From contig CATPBC010000452.1 of the NCBI GenBank assembly GCA_955652195.1, positions 1 to 5,746 of the forward strand: a stretch of DNA of 5,746 nt, written 5' to 3'. Origin of the DNA: an uncultured Xanthobacteraceae bacterium (GTDB taxonomy: Bacteria > Pseudomonadota > Alphaproteobacteria > Rhizobiales > Xanthobacteraceae). Positions 1 to 5,562 of this stretch are shown here, piece by piece (the stretch's first letter is position 1; the number at the start of each line of letters is the position of its first letter). The notes below the pieces were generated by a model. The model made no database searches, had not been told where the DNA came from, and was given only the letters and a program-made list of their open reading frames with translations. Made by a program: the position numbers and the translations under genes.

Positions 1-120
1 AATTTTCGGAGCTCGCGGTAGTTAGAAATCGAGACTATGAAACTCCGTCCGACGCTCGCAAAGGCGGTCACTGCACAAGCGCGCGACCAGCTATTCTGAT
101 TTAGCCTCCGTCCGGGATCA

Positions 121-171
121 TTGTAAGGTGACTCTTGACGCGTGTAAGGTATTGACTTACATTGCAATGTG
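121..171 (+). promoter_or_regulatory. Putative higBA promoter with palindromic HigA operator
   Basis: A -35-like TTGACG (135-140) lies 17 bases before a -10-like TACATT (158-163). The -10 overlaps a perfect 12-base palindrome, ACATTGCAATGT (159-170), which extends to 16 bases (157-172) with one mismatched pair. HigA-type antitoxins are known to repress their own operons by binding palindromes over the promoter, so this is the natural operator. The predicted transcription start falls at about 169-171, on the GTG start codon, which would make the toxin message nearly leaderless. No Shine-Dalgarno sequence is visible near the GTG; the nearest purine run (146-149) is too far away. The motif matches are seen; promoter and operator function are inferred. 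Confidence 0.5.
122..150 (+). repeat. Direct repeat TGTAAGGT, 21-base period, upstream of higB
   Basis: TGTAAGGT occurs at 122-129 and 143-150. The copies are 21 bases apart, about two helical turns, and bracket the -35-like hexamer. Two same-face copies could be accessory sites for a regulator of the toxin-antitoxin operon. The repeat is short, so chance cannot be excluded. Confidence 0.3.
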
Positions 172-447
172 ATCCGGTCGTTCCGAAACAAGGCCCTGGA
201 CCACCTCTTCGCGACTGGAGACGGGCGTCGGCTCAGCGTGCAGAATACGAGACGGATCGCCAATATTTTACGCGCGCTCGATGACGCCGCGCGGCCGGAG
301 GATATGAACTTGCCGGGTTTTCGCTTTCACGCGCTCGTCGGTCGCGACAAAGGCCGTTACGCGGTCAACGCCAGCGGAAATTGGCGAATCACATTCGGGT
401 GACTCGAAAGCGATGCAATCGACGTCGATCTGCAAGACTATCACTGA
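169..447 (+). pseudogene. higB: HigB-type mRNA-interferase toxin, interrupted by in-frame TGA at codon 78
   Basis: HigB toxins of the RelE superfamily cleave mRNA in the ribosomal A site and are neutralised by HigA. The frame opens with GTG at 169, giving MIRSFRNKAL, a typical HigB beginning, and carries the family core PEDMNLPGFRFH and GNWRITFG. It stops at TGA 400-402 after 77 residues. The same frame continues without a shift for 14 codons to TGA 445-447, encoding LESDAIDVDLQDYH, which is the expected HigB C-terminus. Reading codon 78 as an amino acid gives exactly 92 residues, the length I recall for Proteus vulgaris HigB, with His54, Asp90, Tyr91 and His92 at the numbers of that enzyme's catalytic residues. 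A TGG-to-TGA change is the simplest cause, since an aromatic residue is usual there. The 77-residue product lacks Asp-Tyr-His and should be inactive unless the TGA is read through. The full-frame stop overlaps the higA Shine-Dalgarno, as in a coupled operon. Alternatives are a base-call error or leaky UGA decoding. The family call is firm; the current activity is uncertain. Confidence 0.86.
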
Positions 448-458
448 GGAACTTGTCG

Positions 459-770
459 ATGATCAAGAAGCTTCCGAAACGCGGCTTGCCGCCTATGCAT
501 CCCGGAGAACTTCTGCGCGAAGAGATTTTACCGGCGCTTGGTCGGCCAAAGACGGAAATCGCCAGGCTCCTCGGGGTGTCGCGCCAAACACTCTATGATC
601 TCATTGAAGAAAAGCAGCCAGTGACGCCCGTCATGGCATTGCGACTGGGGAAGCTATGCGGAAACGGTCCCGACCTCTGGCTCAATCTGCAGAAACGCTA
701 CGATCTGCAGCGCGCTGAACAGAAGCTCGGCCGGCAGATCAGGGCCATTCCGACGTTGAAAGTGGCATAA
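459..770 (+). CDS. higA: HigA-type antitoxin, HTH transcriptional regulator
   Basis: This 103-residue protein is the antitoxin of the module: it binds the HigB toxin and represses the operon. Its N-terminus has the family signature PPMHPGELLREEIL (residues 11-24). A helix-turn-helix of the XRE/Cro type follows, with KTEIARLLGV (31-40) and the recognition helix SRQTLYDLIE (41-50). The conserved C-terminal block PDLWLNLQKRYDLQRAE covers residues 71-87. Length and motif order match intact HigA. The ATG at 459 is chosen because GAGGA (446-450) sits 8 bases upstream and because translation begins with the usual short basic stretch before the motif. An upstream in-frame start at 381 would lie inside the toxin gene and has no family support. 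The gene follows the ancestral toxin stop by 11 bases, in the toxin-first order typical of hig loci. It looks functional even though the toxin is interrupted, so it may persist as a stand-alone repressor or as an anti-addiction factor against related toxins elsewhere (inference). Confidence 0.93.
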   Translation: MIKKLPKRGLPPMHPGELLREEILPALGRPKTEIARLLGVSRQTLYDLIEEKQPVTPVMALRLGKLCGNGPDLWLNLQKRYDLQRAEQKLGRQIRAIPTLKVA

Positions 771-802
771 GACTGAGTGCGTGCATACGTTCGCATTGAA
801 CG

Positions 803-851
803 GCGCATGATCTTTTCGGAAAACCGGTTCCCACTTTTCCGGATCATGCGC
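803..851. repeat. REP-like palindromic intergenic element
   Basis: Outer arms GCGCATGATC (803-812) and GATCATGCGC (842-851) are perfect inverted repeats. Inside them, CGGAAAA (817-823) and TTTTCCG (835-841) form a second perfect 7-base stem around an 11-base loop, with a TTTT bulge (813-816) on one side only. The sequence resembles, from memory, a dispersed palindrome common between genes in Bradyrhizobium-like genomes. Its last base is also the last base of the stop codon of the minus-strand substrate-binding protein gene. On the minus strand it could act as a stabilising 3' hairpin, but no T-tract follows, so a classical intrinsic terminator is not supported. Confidence 0.75.
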
Positions 852-2026
852 TAACGCGCCGCCGCTTCCTTGAGCGGATCCTTCACCGCGGGGAAGGTTT
901 CGAACTCGATCGCCCAGGGTTCGCCATTCACCTTCTGAACTTTGCGGATGTAGACGTTCTGCACGATGTCGCGCGTGCGCGGATCGATCGAGATCGGGCC
1001 GCGCGGGCTTTCCCATTGCATGCCCTTCATGACGCCGACCACCGTGTCGGCATCGGTCTTGCCATTGGTCTGTTGCAGCGCGCGATAGATGATATTCATG
1101 CCGTCATAGCCGCCGACCGAAATGAAATTGGCGCGGTGGCCGGTCGCTTTCTTATAAGCCGCGACATAATCCTTGTTCAGCTGCGACGGATGCGCCGCCG
1201 AATACATTCCGGCGGTGACGACGCCAATGAGCGCATCGCCTGTGGTCGGTAGATCGTCGTCGTCGACGATGTCACCCGGCCCGATAAGCTTGATGCCGGA
1301 TTTGTCCAGGCCGCGCTCGGAGAATTGCCGCGCAAAGGTTCCGGCTTGTCCGGCGGGAACGAAGACAAACAATGTGTCCGGCTGTAAATCTTTCGCACGC
1401 TGTAAGAACGGCGAGAAATCCGGATTGGCGAGCGGCACTTTGAGCGTCTCGAGCACTTGGCCGCCGCCTTTGGTGAAGTTTGCTTCGAAGACTTTGCCGG
1501 CTTCCGCGCCAGGCGCCCAGTCGGAGAGAATTGAGACCGCTTTCTTGCTGCCGTTCTTGGTCGCCCAATCGGCCATGATTCCGGATTGCTGGCCAAGCGT
1601 GAAGCTCGTGCGCACGTAATAGGGCGAGCGGTCTGTGACCACCGACGTGCCCGATACCATGACCACGGTCGGGACCTTTCCTTCGGTTGCGATCGGCGCC
1701 ATCGACATCGCACTCGGCGTCAATCCCGCGCCGAGGAGATTTACCTTGTCGTTGACGATCAATTCTTGCGCCAGCCGTTTGGCGTTATCCGGCACGCTTT
1801 GATCGTCTTTGATAATGAGCTCGATCTTCTTGCCGGCGACCGTGTTGCCGTGCTGGGCAACGTAGAGCTTGGCAGCATCGGAAATCTCGCGCCCGACCGC
1901 GGCCGATGTGCCGGTCATCGGAATGACGATGCCGATTTTGACGGTCTCTTGCGCGGCGGCGCTGCGGACATGGATGCCCGACACCGCAACGGCGAGAAGT
2001 GCGGTCAAGAAGATCCTGCTGCGCAT
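851..2026 (-). CDS. ABC transporter periplasmic substrate-binding protein (branched-chain amino acid/amide type)
   Basis: This 391-residue protein is a type I periplasmic binding protein of the LivJ-like family (Periplasmic_binding_6), which captures amino acids, amides or aromatic acids for an ABC importer. Residues 1-25 form a Sec signal peptide: basic MRSR, a hydrophobic core LTALLAVAV, and an SAAA-Q cleavage site. No lipobox cysteine is present, so the mature protein should be soluble in the periplasm. The mature part opens with VKIGIVIPMTG, the typical first strand of the fold. Later family features are LLGAGLTPSAMSMAPIA, the hinge-side VGGYDGMNIIYRAL, and GMQWESPRGPISIDP near the C-terminus. 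The start at 2026 is preferred over the in-frame start at 2071 because GAGGA (2033-2037, minus) lies 6 bases upstream and the signal peptide follows directly. No permease or ATPase gene is in the window, so the partner transporter is encoded elsewhere or this is an orphan binding protein. The ligand cannot be read from the sequence. Confidence 0.92.
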   Translation of the reverse strand: MRSRIFLTALLAVAVSGIHVRSAAAQETVKIGIVIPMTGTSAAVGREISDAAKLYVAQHGNTVAGKKIELIIKDDQSVPDNAKRLAQELIVNDKVNLLGAGLTPSAMSMAPIATEGKVPTVVMVSGTSVVTDRSPYYVRTSFTLGQQSGIMADWATKNGSKKAVSILSDWAPGAEAGKVFEANFTKGGGQVLETLKVPLANPDFSPFLQRAKDLQPDTLFVFVPAGQAGTFARQFSERGLDKSGIKLIGPGDIVDDDDLPTTGDALIGVVTAGMYSAAHPSQLNKDYVAAYKKATGHRANFISVGGYDGMNIIYRALQQTNGKTDADTVVGVMKGMQWESPRGPISIDPRTRDIVQNVYIRKVQKVNGEPWAIEFETFPAVKDPLKEAAAR

Positions 2027-2305
2027 GGGGTTTCCTCGGTCGTTTCGTTTTTGGAATGCGAGATCAATCATTCAAAAGCTGGCGCGCGGCAAATGCAAGC
2101 AGGTGAATGGTCGCGTCACACGGCCCTTATCAGCCCAGGCGGATCGTTACGTTGCGATTGATAGCCGGCCTCTTTGCATATAAAGGCCGCCTGTTTGGCT
2201 GTGCGGCGATGGTCAATCCGTCAGCGCTGGATTGACACCGGTAAGGTCAGGGGACTTGCCGGAAAGCAAAAATTGAGCACTCTCGATAGCGAGAGGATCT
2301 TGGGG
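2027..2305. promoter_or_regulatory. Divergent intergenic region with stem-loop and weak promoter candidates
   Basis: This 279-base gap separates the binding-protein gene (minus) from the methyltransferase gene (plus), so it must hold promoters for both. A stem-loop lies at 2166-2189: CGGCC (2166-2170) and TTT (2173-2175) pair with AAAGGCCG (2182-2189) across a 2-base bulge, and a TATAAA (2179-2184) sits in the loop side. A perfect TTGACA (2232-2237) is present but no good -10 follows at 16-18 bases. No gene is supported here: reading frames extending upstream of 2306 lack family similarity and ribosome sites. Confidence 0.3.
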
Positions 2306-3355
2306 ATGGCTGAGCTCAAAGACAAAATCGCGGCATTGCAGCCTCGCGTCCGGGGCCACCCGGCCGCGATGCTCGGATTGGCCCGCATGTTGCAGCAAGA
2401 CGGACAGCAACAGGAGGCACTCGCCATGTGCCGCGCCGCGCTGGCGCTGGCGCCGGACGATGCGCAGCTGGCGGCAAAGGTAAGGTCGTTCATCAACTCG
2501 ACCGTGCCGCAATGGCATTTCAACCTCGTAAGGGACGACGCGCGCAATGCTGCGTACGAAACCGCGTTGCGGCGGGCGGTGACGCCCACCTCGCGCGTGC
2601 TTGAGATCGGGACCGGCAGCGGCCTGCTTGCCATGATGGCGGCGCGCGCCGGGGCCGCTGCAGTCGTTACCTGCGAAGTCGTACCCGCGATCGCGGAGAA
2701 AGCTGCGGAGATCGTTGCGCACAACGGCTACGCAAACCGGGTGCGCGTGCTCGCCAAGCATTCCGACCGACTCGATGCCGAAGGGGATATGGGCGGCTGC
2801 GCCGATATTCTGGTGTCGGAGATCGTTGCCAACAACTTTCTTGGTGAGGGCGTTTTGCCGGCGCATGAACGCGCGGTTCGCGACCTGCTCAAGCCGGGAG
2901 GACCCGTCATTCCGGCACGGGGAAAGGTGCGTGTGGCGTTCGCGCACGATAGCGGTGAGACGCGGAGACTGACACACATCGCAGGATTTGATTTATCAGG
3001 CTTCAACGTGCTGGCCCGGCCAATACGGCGGATCATCATCGGCGGCGAACGGCTCACGTTGCGCAGCGATCCAGCCGATCTGTTCGTTTTCGACCTTGCT
3101 TCGCCGCAGTATTGCGCGCCGTCGCAGACTTCCGTCACCTGGCGGTCAGCGGGCGGAGAGGTCAACGGCATCGCCCAGTGGATCGTGCTGGAGCTGGATG
3201 AAGTTGCGCATTATGAGAACCGGCCGGGCGTGGCAATGAAATCCGCCTGGGCCGTGGTGTTTCACGCATTCCAGCATTCGATTCAAACCGTTCCCGGCCA
3301 GGAATTGCAAATATGCGGCGCTCATGATCGCAATAATCTGACAATCTGGACTTAG
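2306..3355 (+). CDS. TPR-containing PRMT7-like protein methyltransferase
   Basis: This 349-residue protein is predicted to transfer methyl groups from S-adenosylmethionine, probably to protein arginine. Residues 18-52 resemble one TPR repeat. The catalytic domain begins with WHFNLVRDDARNAAYETAL (70-88), matching the PRMT pre-motif that caps the cofactor. SAM motif I is VLEIGTGSGLL (98-108), with the ribose-binding acid at Glu124. A PRMT double-E loop follows: SE (Glu172) and GEG (Glu181), nine residues apart as I recall for human PRMT7. The C-terminal part (about 204-349) resembles the PRMT beta-barrel, ending HDRNNLTIWT like PRMT7's terminal AHHDD..VW segment. The usual THW loop appears as SAW (313-315). 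The acidic residues inside the PRMT7 double-E loop are replaced by ANN (175-177), so substrate choice may differ. The ATG at 2306 follows GAGAGG (2291-2296) at 9 bases and begins the conserved part; a TTG at 2174 is rejected. The protein is soluble and cytoplasmic, and transcribed alone. An L11-type methyltransferase label is possible but fits the double-E loop less well. Substrate unknown. Confidence 0.8.
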   Translation: MAELKDKIAALQPRVRGHPAAMLGLARMLQQDGQQQEALAMCRAALALAPDDAQLAAKVRSFINSTVPQWHFNLVRDDARNAAYETALRRAVTPTSRVLEIGTGSGLLAMMAARAGAAAVVTCEVVPAIAEKAAEIVAHNGYANRVRVLAKHSDRLDAEGDMGGCADILVSEIVANNFLGEGVLPAHERAVRDLLKPGGPVIPARGKVRVAFAHDSGETRRLTHIAGFDLSGFNVLARPIRRIIIGGERLTLRSDPADLFVFDLASPQYCAPSQTSVTWRSAGGEVNGIAQWIVLELDEVAHYENRPGVAMKSAWAVVFHAFQHSIQTVPGQELQICGAHDRNNLTIWT

Positions 3356-3382
3356 CGAGTGTGGCTGTGATCGGCAGCGGAA

Positions 3383-3412
3383 CTCAGTGCGTGGGAGCTC
3401 AGCGCGTGGGTG
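3383..3412. repeat. Two-copy 15-base tandem repeat in convergent intergenic space
   Basis: CTCAGTGCGTGGGAG (3383-3397) is followed directly by CTCAGCGCGTGGGTG (3398-3412), 13 of 15 bases identical. It lies between the converging methyltransferase and hydrolase genes, just before a 10-base GC palindrome (3412-3421). A replication-slippage duplication is the simplest reading. Confidence 0.55.
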
Positions 3413-3428
3413 GCGCGCGCCCGGCCGC

Positions 3429-3448
3429 AAAAAATCCGCTTCACGCGG
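3429..3448 (-). terminator. Possible weak intrinsic terminator of the hydrolase gene
   Basis: Read on the minus strand, CCGC and GCGG (plus 3445-3448 and 3436-3439) enclose a 5-base loop and are followed by ATTTTTT (plus 3429-3435). The hydrolase stop codon (3441-3443) lies in the loop. A four-pair stem is short for an intrinsic terminator, but it is all GC and correctly placed. Confidence 0.35.
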
Positions 3449-4103
3449 CGCTGGTCGCTCGTCCGCCCTTGAGCCGCTTGTCCAGATAGCCGCTGATCGA
3501 CGTCATCAACGCCTCGATCTTGCCGTCGAAGAAATGGTTGGCGCCGGGAACGATCTTCTGCTCGATGACGATGCCCTTTTGGGTTTTGAGCTTTTCGACC
3601 AGAGTCGTCACGTCGCGGTGCGGCACCACCGCGTCCTTGTCGCCGTGGATGATGAGCCCGGAGGACGGGCAGGGCGCCAGGAACGAAAAGTCATAAAGGT
3701 TCGCGGGCGGCGCGATCGAGATGAAGCCTTCGATCTCCGGCCGCCGCATCAAAAGCTGCATGCCGATCCAGGCACCGAACGAGAAGCCGGCAATCCAGCA
3801 GCTGCGCGCCTCGGTATTGACCGTTTGCGCCCAATCGAGCGCCGAGGCCGCATCCGACAATTCGCCGATGCCATGGTCGAACGCGCCTTGACTGCGCCCG
3901 ACCCCGCGGAAATTGAAGCGCAAAGCGGAAAAGTTGCGGTGCACGAACGCGTAGTACAGCTGATAAACGATCTGGTGGTTCATCGTGCCGCCGAATTGCG
4001 GATGTGGGTGCAGCACGATTCCAATTGGAGCGTTCTTTTGCTTGGCCGGGTGATAGCGGCCTTCGATGCGGCCGGCCGGCCCCGTGAAAATGACCTCGGG
4101 CAT
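3441..4103 (-). CDS. Alpha/beta hydrolase, small serine esterase-like
   Basis: This 220-residue cytoplasmic protein has an alpha/beta-hydrolase fold of the short COG2945-like group, uncharacterised hydrolases of about 210-230 residues. After a first beta-strand stretch, LHPHPQFGGTMNH (31-43) is the family's oxyanion-side signature. LRFNFRGVGRSQG (61-73) is the second hallmark. The nucleophile elbow is GFSFG with Ser108 (106-110). The acid is Asp157 in HGDKDAVVP (153-161), and the catalytic His190 lies in ANHFF (188-192). The triad is complete and in the right order. No signal peptide or membrane segment is seen. The ATG at 4103 follows GAGG (4114-4117, minus) at 10 bases. It is transcribed divergently from the cysteine desulfurase gene. 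My recollection is that a hydrolase next to suf genes recurs in Bradyrhizobium relatives, but no Fe-S role is known to me. The substrate cannot be predicted; esterase or thioesterase activity is only a family-level guess. Confidence 0.9.
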   Translation of the reverse strand: MPEVIFTGPAGRIEGRYHPAKQKNAPIGIVLHPHPQFGGTMNHQIVYQLYYAFVHRNFSALRFNFRGVGRSQGAFDHGIGELSDAASALDWAQTVNTEARSCWIAGFSFGAWIGMQLLMRRPEIEGFISIAPPANLYDFSFLAPCPSSGLIIHGDKDAVVPHRDVTTLVEKLKTQKGIVIEQKIVPGANHFFDGKIEALMTSISGYLDKRLKGGRATSAA

Positions 4104-4324
4104 TCGTTCTAAACCTCAATCCCTGCCGATGGGCTGCGGCAATGGGGCCAAACAGGGCTTGCTTGACGTTACCAGCGACCGCACGTTAGTGAGTAAAACC
4201 CCGTAGTATTTTTGGAACTGGCGGCCGGCCTGGTCCGGTGACGGCTGGTCCGGCGACGGTTTGGGTCGCGACTTCTACCACAAGCCGGGGGACGAAAAGC
4301 AAGCACAACAAGCGGTCGCGAGGC
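4104..4324. promoter_or_regulatory. Divergent promoter region between hydrolase and suf operon
   Basis: The 221-base gap must contain the promoter of the suf operon. TTGACG (4163-4168), preceded by C as in many rhizobial -35 boxes, is the best -35 candidate; the -10 at 17-18 bases (TTAGTG/TAGTGA near 4186-4192) is poor. A TAGTAT (4204-4209) is a better -10 but has no matching -35. TTCTAAA (4107-4113) equals one half of the Irr/ICE iron-control motif, but no partner half is adjacent. Desulfurase translation has only a very close GAGG (4320-4323), one base before the ATG, so its ribosome site is weak or unconventional. Confidence 0.35.
4230..4259. repeat. Two-copy 15-base tandem repeat upstream of the suf operon
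   Basis: CTGGTCCGGTGACGG (4230-4244) is followed directly by CTGGTCCGGCGACGG (4245-4259), 14 of 15 bases identical. It lies in the presumed 5' leader of the cysteine desulfurase transcript, 65 bases before the ATG. It may be slippage, or paired binding sites. Confidence 0.65.
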
Positions 4325-5497
4325 ATGTCAGCGCGCAGCTATTTGGACTGGAACGCCACCGCGCCGATGCGCGAGGAGGCGAAAACGGCGTTTGCCGCCG
4401 CGATTTCGCTCGCCGGTAATCCATCCTCGGTACACGCGGAAGGCCGCGCCGCCCGGGCGCCGATCGAGACCGCGCGGGACCAAGTCGCGGCCCTGGTCGG
4501 GGCGTTGCCGGGGAACGTGTTTTTCACCTCGAGTGGAACCGAGGCCAATATGCTGGCGCTGACGCCGGCGATCGAGACCGCTGACGAAAAGCAACCGCGC
4601 ACGCGCTTATTTGTCTCGGCCATCGAGCATGTCTCGGTGCAATGCGGAGGACGCTTTCCCCGCGACGCAATCGGGGAAGTGCCGGTTGGTTCGGACGGCA
4701 GGCTCGACCTCGTTGCGTTGCCGGGTGCCATTGCCAATGCGCCGCGGCCGCTGGTTTCGCTGATGCTTGCCAATAACGAGACCGGCATCATCCAGCCGGT
4801 CGCCGAAGCCGCGGCGATCGTGCATAAAGCAGGCGGCCTCCTTCATGTCGACGCCGTCCAGGCCGTCGGCCGCGTGCCTTGCGACGTAACGGCGCTCGGC
4901 GCCGATCTTCTGACCCTCTCGGCCCACAAGATCGGCGGCGCCAAGGGCGTCGGCGCGCTTGCGCGCGCGCGGGAGGACATTCACTTTCCTGAGCCGCTTC
5001 TGCGCGGTGGCGGCCAGGAGCGGGGGTTGCGCGCCGGCACCGAAAACGTAGCCGGCATTGCCGCCTTTGGCGCGGCTGCCGCCGCGGCGCTCGCGGGGCG
5101 CGAAAGCGAATCGGCGCATATGGCGGCGCTGCGCAATCGGATGGAAGAAAGCTTGCTGTCGATCGCACCGGACGCGGTGGTGTTCGGCCGTGACTCGGGT
5201 GTCGACCGCCTGCCGAACACTACGCTGTTCGCGCTGGCCGGGATCAAGGCCGAGACTGCCGTGATTGCCTTCGACCTCGAGGGTGTGGCGGTGTCCTCGG
5301 GCGCGGCCTGCTCCTCGGGGAAGGTGCAGCCGTCGCATGTCCTTGCCGCTATGGGCGTTTCGGCGCAGCTCCTGCGAGGGGCCGTGCGCGTAAGTCTCGG
5401 TTGGAGCACAACCGCGGCCGACGTCGAAAAGTTCGTCAGCGCTTGGACAAAGCTCGCAAGTGCATTATCTAAGGGGCAGCGAGGCATCGCAGCCTGA
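4325..5497 (+). CDS. Group I (NifS/IscS-like) cysteine desulfurase of the suf operon
   Basis: This 390-residue PLP enzyme converts L-cysteine to alanine and hands the sulfur, as a persulfide, to the Fe-S scaffold. It is an aminotransferase class V protein of typical NifS/IscS length. The N-terminus YLDWNATAP (6-14) matches the family's usual Y-x-D-x-N-A-T-x-P. GTEAN (71-75) holds the PLP phosphate region. His102 in AIEH stacks on the cofactor ring. NNETG (150-154) and the HVDAVQ block (174-179) with Asp176 and Gln179 bind the PLP ring. Lys202 in SAHKIGG is the Schiff-base lysine. RAGTEN (236-241) is the substrate-side arginine region. Cys329 in SSGAACSSGKVQPSHVL is the persulfide cysteine, in the longer loop typical of group I rather than SufS-type group II enzymes. 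The ATG at 4325 places these motifs correctly; a GTG at 4238 would add 29 residues, partly encoded by a tandem repeat, and is rejected. It precedes sufB on the same strand by 148 bases. An annotator may label it sufS, iscS or nifS; the exact symbol is left open. Confidence 0.93.
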   Translation: MSARSYLDWNATAPMREEAKTAFAAAISLAGNPSSVHAEGRAARAPIETARDQVAALVGALPGNVFFTSSGTEANMLALTPAIETADEKQPRTRLFVSAIEHVSVQCGGRFPRDAIGEVPVGSDGRLDLVALPGAIANAPRPLVSLMLANNETGIIQPVAEAAAIVHKAGGLLHVDAVQAVGRVPCDVTALGADLLTLSAHKIGGAKGVGALARAREDIHFPEPLLRGGGQERGLRAGTENVAGIAAFGAAAAAALAGRESESAHMAALRNRMEESLLSIAPDAVVFGRDSGVDRLPNTTLFALAGIKAETAVIAFDLEGVAVSSGAACSSGKVQPSHVLAAMGVSAQLLRGAVRVSLGWSTTAADVEKFVSAWTKLASALSKGQRGIAA

Positions 5498-5523
5498 AAT
5501 ACTGCAGGAACCGAATGAATTAC

Positions 5524-5558
5524 GCCGTTTAAACGCTTGATATCGCGTTACAAACGGC
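5524..5558 (+). promoter_or_regulatory. Stem-loop in the desulfurase-sufB spacer
   Basis: GCCGTTT (5524-5530) pairs with AAACGGC (5552-5558), and AACGC (5532-5536) pairs with GCGTT (5545-5549). This gives a 12-pair stem with a 1x2 internal loop and an 8-base loop, TTGATATC. It begins 27 bases after the desulfurase stop. No U-run follows, so it is not a classical terminator. It could be an RNA-stability or processing hairpin that sets different levels of the two genes, or a dyad operator for an Rrf2- or Fur-family iron regulator. The pairing is seen; the role is inferred. Confidence 0.45.
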
Positions 5559-5562
5559 TCAT

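Noticed and set aside
3..104. Open frame from the window edge to a TAG, and a 20-codon frame at 37-99
   Set aside because: Neither has a recognisable motif or ribosome site, and 33 codons are too few to judge a gene end. The first 120 bases are left as unassigned.
400..402. TGA as a selenocysteine codon
   Set aside because: HigB proteins have no selenocysteine, the aligned position is normally aromatic, and no convincing SECIS-like hairpin was recognised just downstream.
381..458. N-terminal extension of the HigA frame
   Set aside because: It would overlap the toxin gene, adds Arg-rich residues with no family similarity, and the ATG at 459 has a clear ribosome site.
1254..1275. GTC/GAC-rich low-complexity run
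   Set aside because: It encodes the Asp run in IVDDDDLP of the binding protein on the minus strand and needs no other explanation.
2027..2071. 15-residue extension of the substrate-binding protein
   Set aside because: It would put a charged stretch ahead of a complete signal peptide; the inner ATG has GAGGA at ideal spacing.
1586..2161. Long antisense frames opposite the binding protein, methyltransferase (2213-2977), hydrolase (3387-4112) and desulfurase (4607-5338)
   Set aside because: These are shadows expected in GC-rich DNA: Arg/Ala/His-rich, without motifs or ribosome sites, opposite genes with firm family assignments.
2232..2237. Perfect TTGACA ahead of the methyltransferase gene
   Set aside because: No acceptable -10 hexamer lies 16-18 bases downstream, so it is mentioned only as a weak candidate.
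2174..2305. 44-residue extension of the methyltransferase from a TTG
   Set aside because: The start lies in a stem-loop, no ribosome site is visible, and the added residues match nothing in the family.
3412..3421. GGCGCGCGCC palindrome as a bidirectional terminator
   Set aside because: No T-run follows it on either strand; the A-run at 3429-3434 reads as Ts before the palindrome on the minus strand.
4107..4113. TTCTAAA as an Irr/ICE iron-control box
   Set aside because: Only one half-site is present and it lies in the hydrolase ribosome-site region rather than over a suf promoter.
4238..4324. 29-residue extension of the cysteine desulfurase from a GTG
   Set aside because: It starts inside a tandem repeat and gives a low-complexity Thr/Ser/Lys/Arg stretch that NifS/IscS proteins lack.
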